Shown one piece after another: positions 6,462-9,086 of a DNA stretch of 9,086 nt. Source of the stretch: Rhodoferax sp. (GTDB lineage Bacteria; Pseudomonadota; Gammaproteobacteria; Burkholderiales; Burkholderiaceae_C); the NCBI GenBank assembly GCA_028292305.1, contig JAQGMQ010000731.1:1-9086 (forward strand), given 5' to 3'. A program made the position numbers and the translations under genes. The notes under the pieces are model-generated. The model saw nothing but the letters and a program-made list of their open reading frames with translations. It was not told the origin of the DNA and made no database searches. Position 1 is the first letter of the stretch. Each line of letters opens with the position of its first letter.

Positions 6462-7033
6462 GGCGGCGCCCCGATGACGCGCGATTCGACGCGGATGGTG
6501 TAGCCCTCGCGCAGCTGCGCCAGTGCGGACACGGTGGCCGAGACGAAGGTCACGGTGGCCACGGTGTCGCGGCCCTGGCGCAGCGTGCGCTGGCCCGGCG
6601 TGGCCTCGTCCAGCGACCATCCGCGTGGCAGGGCGGCGGCGATCACGGCCGTAGGCCAGAGCATGAGCTGCAGGTCGCTGAGCACGCGTTCGCCGCTCAC
6701 GGCCGCAGGCCACCAGGCGGCCTTGGTCTGCATCAGGCTGGTGCCGTCCCAATCGAGCCGCGCCACGGTTTGGCCGAGGTTGAGCACGGCCAGCCGCACC
6801 GTTTCATTGTCGGCTTCCAGAAACACGTCGAAGCGGTGCACTTGTCCGCGGGCGTTGACCGTCAACTGCTGCTGCAAGGCCAGCGGCCGCCCGAGCGACG
6901 CCGGGCTGAGCCGCAACGTCAGCGTTCCTGGCACGGGCGTCGGCAAGGTCGCGCACGACGGCAGCAGCCCGGTTGAGGCCGCCAGCAGCAGTGTGATCAA
7001 AGCCCGGCGAGCAGGGTGTCGGCTGTCACTCAT
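6458..7033 (-). CDS. DUF3261-like lipoprotein of the aryl polyene cluster
   Basis: A 191-residue predicted lipoprotein. The N-terminus has a basic patch (RHPARR), a hydrophobic stretch ALITLLLAASTGLL and a probable lipobox LPSC with Cys27. Proline at -2 makes the box slightly atypical. The mature part is beta-rich (LTLRLSPASLG, QVHRFDVFLEADNETVRLAVL, ARLDWDGTSL) and resembles LolB/LolA-like lipid-carrier domains and the DUF3261 proteins found beside MMPL exporters in aryl polyene clusters (ApeN position). A role in moving the polyene lipid across the periplasm is inferred from context. The start at 7033 is preferred over an in-frame ATG at 7081. A strong ribosome site, GGGGAGG (7047-7041), lies seven bases before 7033, the exporter stop overlaps it as ATGA, and the signal peptide then begins at the right place. 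The stop overlaps the ApeO-type start. Confidence 0.8.
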   Translation of the reverse strand: MSDSRHPARRALITLLLAASTGLLPSCATLPTPVPGTLTLRLSPASLGRPLALQQQLTVNARGQVHRFDVFLEADNETVRLAVLNLGQTVARLDWDGTSLMQTKAAWWPAAVSGERVLSDLQLMLWPTAVIAAALPRGWSLDEATPGQRTLRQGRDTVATVTFVSATVSALAQLREGYTIRVESRVIGAPP

Positions 7034-9086
7034 GCACTGACCTCCCCGGTTGGAAGCTTGGCGTCGGCCGCACGCAGGCACGGCGACAGCCCCCAGACCA
7101 GCGCAATGCCGAACAACAGGGTCAGGCCAAAGGCGCGCAGTGCCGGTGTGCTCGACAAGCCCAGCAGGCCGAAGGCCAGCCAGGTGCTGCCGGCCCCCAG
7201 CACCACAGCCAGCCAGGCCGATCCGTCGCCTTCATGCTCGAGCAGGAAGATGCCGTAGTCGACACCGATGCCGAGCAACAACAACAGCGCCAGCACGTTG
7301 AACAGCTGCAGCGGCTGGCCCAACCAACCCAGCAGCGCCAGCGTCAGCACCGTGGCCATGAAGGTGGGCAGCCAGGCGCGCCAGGCGCGGCCACGGTAAC
7401 GCAGCCACAGCAGGAAGAACACCAGCCCATGGCCCGCCACCAGCAGGCCCGTCATGGCCACGCGGTAGCGGCCCAGCAGCGAGGAAATCTCGGCCACCTT
7501 GTCGACCCAGCGCACCCCTTCCAAACCATCGGCCGCGCCTGCCAGCTGCGGCAACACGGACACGTCGCGCAGGCCCCTGAGCATCACCACGCTGGTCATG
7601 GCGCCGTTGACGTCGCCAAGCCAGAGGTTGCGGCCGGCCGCCGACACCGGGCTGGCCAGCCAATCGGCCAGCGTGAGTGGCCTGGATGCGAACCCGGGCC
7701 GGGCCAGTTGCTCGCCGAGGATGCGGCCGACGCCGGCCAGCACGGCCGATTCGACCCTGGCCGTGAGTTGCGCGTCGGCCTCCTGGCGGGCCGGCGACGG
7801 CACCCAGTCGGAGACCGCGCTGTAACCCGTGAGCAGGCCTGCGCCCACCAGCGTGTCGAGCCGGGTCTTGAGCGCTTCTTCACGCGCCAAGACCTGTTCG
7901 GCGTTGCCGCCGCGCACCAGGTAGAACTGGGCCACTCCCGGCAGGCCGAGCAGCCGGCCGGTTTCCAGCTGCGCCTGCACCAGCGCCGGTGGCGAGCCCT
8001 GCAGTTGGCGCAGGTCGTCGCTGCTGCGCAGTTGCCAGCAGCCGATGGCGGTGGCGGCCAGCAGCAGCGCCCACGCCCATGCCGGCCAGCGCAGCCGTGG
8101 CCACCGCGTCAGGCTGGCCGCCACCGCGTCGGCGAAGCGCGAGGGTGGCACGTTGCCGCGGTCGAGCCAGGGGAACCAGCAGGCCGCCGTGAGGAAAGCC
8201 GCGACCAGGCCCACGGCTGAGAACAACGCCATCTGCCGCAGGCCGGGGAACGGCGCCACGCCCAGCACCAGGTAGGCCAGCACGCTGGTCAGCAGCGCGA
8301 AGGCCAGGCCGGGCAGCAGATGCCGCATGAGCTTGCGTGGCGACGCGCCCGGCTGGGCCTGGCGCATCGCGAAATAGTGGATGCCGTAGTCCTCGGCCAC
8401 GCCGACCAGGCTGGCGCCGAAAACCAGGGTCAGCAGGTGCACCTCGCCAAAGACCCAGGCCGTGACGGACACCGCCGTGGCCGTGCCCACGCCCAGCGAC
8501 AGCGCCACCAGCAGCATCGGCCGGAAGGAACGAAACGCCAGCCACACCAGCAGCAGCACGGCGGCCAGCGAGCCCCAGCCGATGGTGTTGATCTCGCGGC
8601 TGGCCTGCACCGCGGCGGCCTCGGCATGCAGTGGCACACCGGCCGCCAGCAAACGCGCGCCGGGCACGGCTTGGCGGGCGGCCGCGCCGGCCTGGTCCAG
8701 CGCCTCGCCATACACCGCGTTGCCGCTGAGCGCGAAGGCCGAGCCTGTGATCTCGAGCGGCAACACCACCCACTCCAGGCCCTCGCCGCTGAGCCACAGA
8801 TCACCGTCGCGCGGGCGGGCGCGGCTCTCGCTGGAACGGGCCGCCCACCACTCGGGCCACAGGGCCAGCGGGTCGCTGATCCAGTCGGACAGCTTGGCGC
8901 CCATGCCCGGCCGGTATAACGCGGCCATGGCCGATTGCACCAGCGCCGGCTCGGCCTGACCGGCGAGCCGGGTGCGCTGCTCGGGCGTGAGGAAACGGTT
9001 GCGCCACGGCCGATAGAAATCAAGCGATGCGCCCACGTTGGCGGCGCCGGGCGGCAGGCTCGAAGCGAGCGGCGCACCGGCAGCGG
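7030..9086 (-). CDS. MMPL/RND-superfamily exporter, 5'-truncated by the window
   Basis: The membrane exporter thought to flip or export the finished aryl polyene lipid, powered by the proton gradient. The frame is open through position 9086 with no start. A GTG at 9036 would give 668 residues, but that would lack the first transmembrane helix and first part of the periplasmic domain of the family. The gene therefore almost certainly begins outside the window. Counting from that GTG, a periplasmic region (1-148) is followed by five helices between about 150 and 290, a sixth at 317-336, a second periplasmic domain (337-523) and a last helix bundle (525-655). This is the RND pseudo-repeat layout. 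The two Asp-Tyr pairs of the proton relay are both present: Asp216-Tyr217 in GVAEDYGIHYF and Asp593-Tyr594 in GIGVDYGIFLL, equivalent to those of mycobacterial MmpL3. The stop forms ATGA with the next gene. Cargo is inferred from the neighbours (ApeM position). Confidence 0.88.
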   Translation of the reverse strand, partial: AAGAPLASSLPPGAANVGASLDFYRPWRNRFLTPEQRTRLAGQAEPALVQSAMAALYRPGMGAKLSDWISDPLALWPEWWAARSSESRARPRDGDLWLSGEGLEWVVLPLEITGSAFALSGNAVYGEALDQAGAAARQAVPGARLLAAGVPLHAEAAAVQASREINTIGWGSLAAVLLLVWLAFRSFRPMLLVALSLGVGTATAVSVTAWVFGEVHLLTLVFGASLVGVAEDYGIHYFAMRQAQPGASPRKLMRHLLPGLAFALLTSVLAYLVLGVAPFPGLRQMALFSAVGLVAAFLTAACWFPWLDRGNVPPSRFADAVAASLTRWPRLRWPAWAWALLLAATAIGCWQLRSSDDLRQLQGSPPALVQAQLETGRLLGLPGVAQFYLVRGGNAEQVLAREEALKTRLDTLVGAGLLTGYSAVSDWVPSPARQEADAQLTARVESAVLAGVGRILGEQLARPGFASRPLTLADWLASPVSAAGRNLWLGDVNGAMTSVVMLRGLRDVSVLPQLAGAADGLEGVRWVDKVAEISSLLGRYRVAMTGLLVAGHGLVFFLLWLRYRGRAWRAWLPTFMATVLTLALLGWLGQPLQLFNVLALLLLLGIGVDYGIFLLEHEGDGSAWLAVVLGAGSTWLAFGLLGLSSTPALRAFGLTLLFGIALVWGLSPCLRAADAKLPTGEVSA
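7041..7047 (-). promoter_or_regulatory. Strong ribosome binding site that sets the lipoprotein start
   Basis: GGGGAGG on the minus strand lies inside the last codons of the exporter gene, seven bases before ATG at 7033. It is among the best Shine-Dalgarno matches in the window and decides against the longer reading from 7081. Confidence 0.65.

Larger units (their letters stand above)
2123..9086 (-). other. Distal part of an aryl polyene biosynthesis operon (seven genes, 5' end outside window)
   Basis: Seven same-strand genes follow each other with almost no spacing: exporter, lipoprotein, KS, DH, KR, KS, PPTase. Junctions are ATGA overlaps at 7030-7033, 6458-6461 and 4815-4818, a TGATG at 4088-4092, a 9-base gap before the dehydratase and a 3-base gap before the PPTase. 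The order corresponds to apeM-N-O-P-Q-R of characterised gamma-proteobacterial aryl polyene clusters, followed by a PPTase. No internal promoter or terminator is apparent, so transcription must come from beyond 9086. What is seen is the order and the family motifs. The product class is inferred from cluster homology. Confidence 0.82.

Noticed and set aside
5424..6503. 359-codon plus-strand open frame antisense to the ApeO-type ketosynthase
   Set aside because: Same reasoning: low-complexity Arg/Gly/Ala/His composition and no ribosome site, over a clear gene on the other strand.
7034..7081. Longer form of the lipoprotein starting at 7081
   Set aside because: It would bury the signal peptide behind 16 extra residues and ignore the strong GGGGAGG site placed before ATG 7033.
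1..9086. CRISPR arrays, insertion sequences, tRNA or rRNA genes, prophage or defence genes
   Set aside because: I saw no direct-repeat arrays, transposase motifs or structural RNA signatures. Nearly all bases belong to the ten genes listed.

Overview
GC-rich chromosomal DNA, most likely from a betaproteobacterium of the Burkholderiales (Comamonadaceae-like). This taxonomic call is inferred from the base composition, from a SlmA-type TetR protein, and from the gene set. It does not rest on a marker gene.

Layout. Positions 1-714 (minus strand) encode a SlmA-like nucleoid-occlusion factor. A 208-base divergent intergenic region follows, with a perfect TATAAT box facing right. It leads into a small plus-strand pair: a 141-residue exported protein of unknown function (923-1348) and a class I SAM-dependent methyltransferase (1355-2098). 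The methyltransferase converges on a long, tightly packed minus-strand operon that fills 2123-9086 and runs off the right edge. In transcription order (right to left) this operon encodes an MMPL/RND-type exporter (5' end missing), a DUF3261-like lipoprotein, a ketosynthase, a hotdog-fold dehydratase, a FabG-type ketoreductase, a second ketosynthase and a 4'-phosphopantetheinyl transferase. Three junctions are ATGA overlaps, one is TGATG, and the other two gaps are 9 and 3 bases.

How the genes work together. The order exporter - lipoprotein - KS - DH - KR - KS matches the distal half (apeM-N-O-P-Q-R in the E. coli/Xenorhabdus naming, from memory) of aryl polyene (APE) clusters. These are the type II PKS/FAS-like systems that make yellow, xanthomonadin- or flexirubin-like, membrane-anchored polyene pigments. 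KS, KR and DH would run the extend-reduce-dehydrate cycle on an acyl carrier protein while skipping enoyl reduction, which leaves conjugated double bonds. The PPTase would activate the carrier proteins. The exporter and lipoprotein would move the polyene lipid to the outer membrane. Carrier proteins, chain-length-factor partner, aryl-activating ligase, second dehydratase and acyl/glycosyl transferases are not in the window and are expected beyond position 9086.

The system appears to be a known family rather than a wholly new one. The points worth a second look are the PPTase placed last in the operon, the dehydratase without a FabZ-type HFPG motif, and the convergent methyltransferase, which may or may not be a tailoring enzyme.
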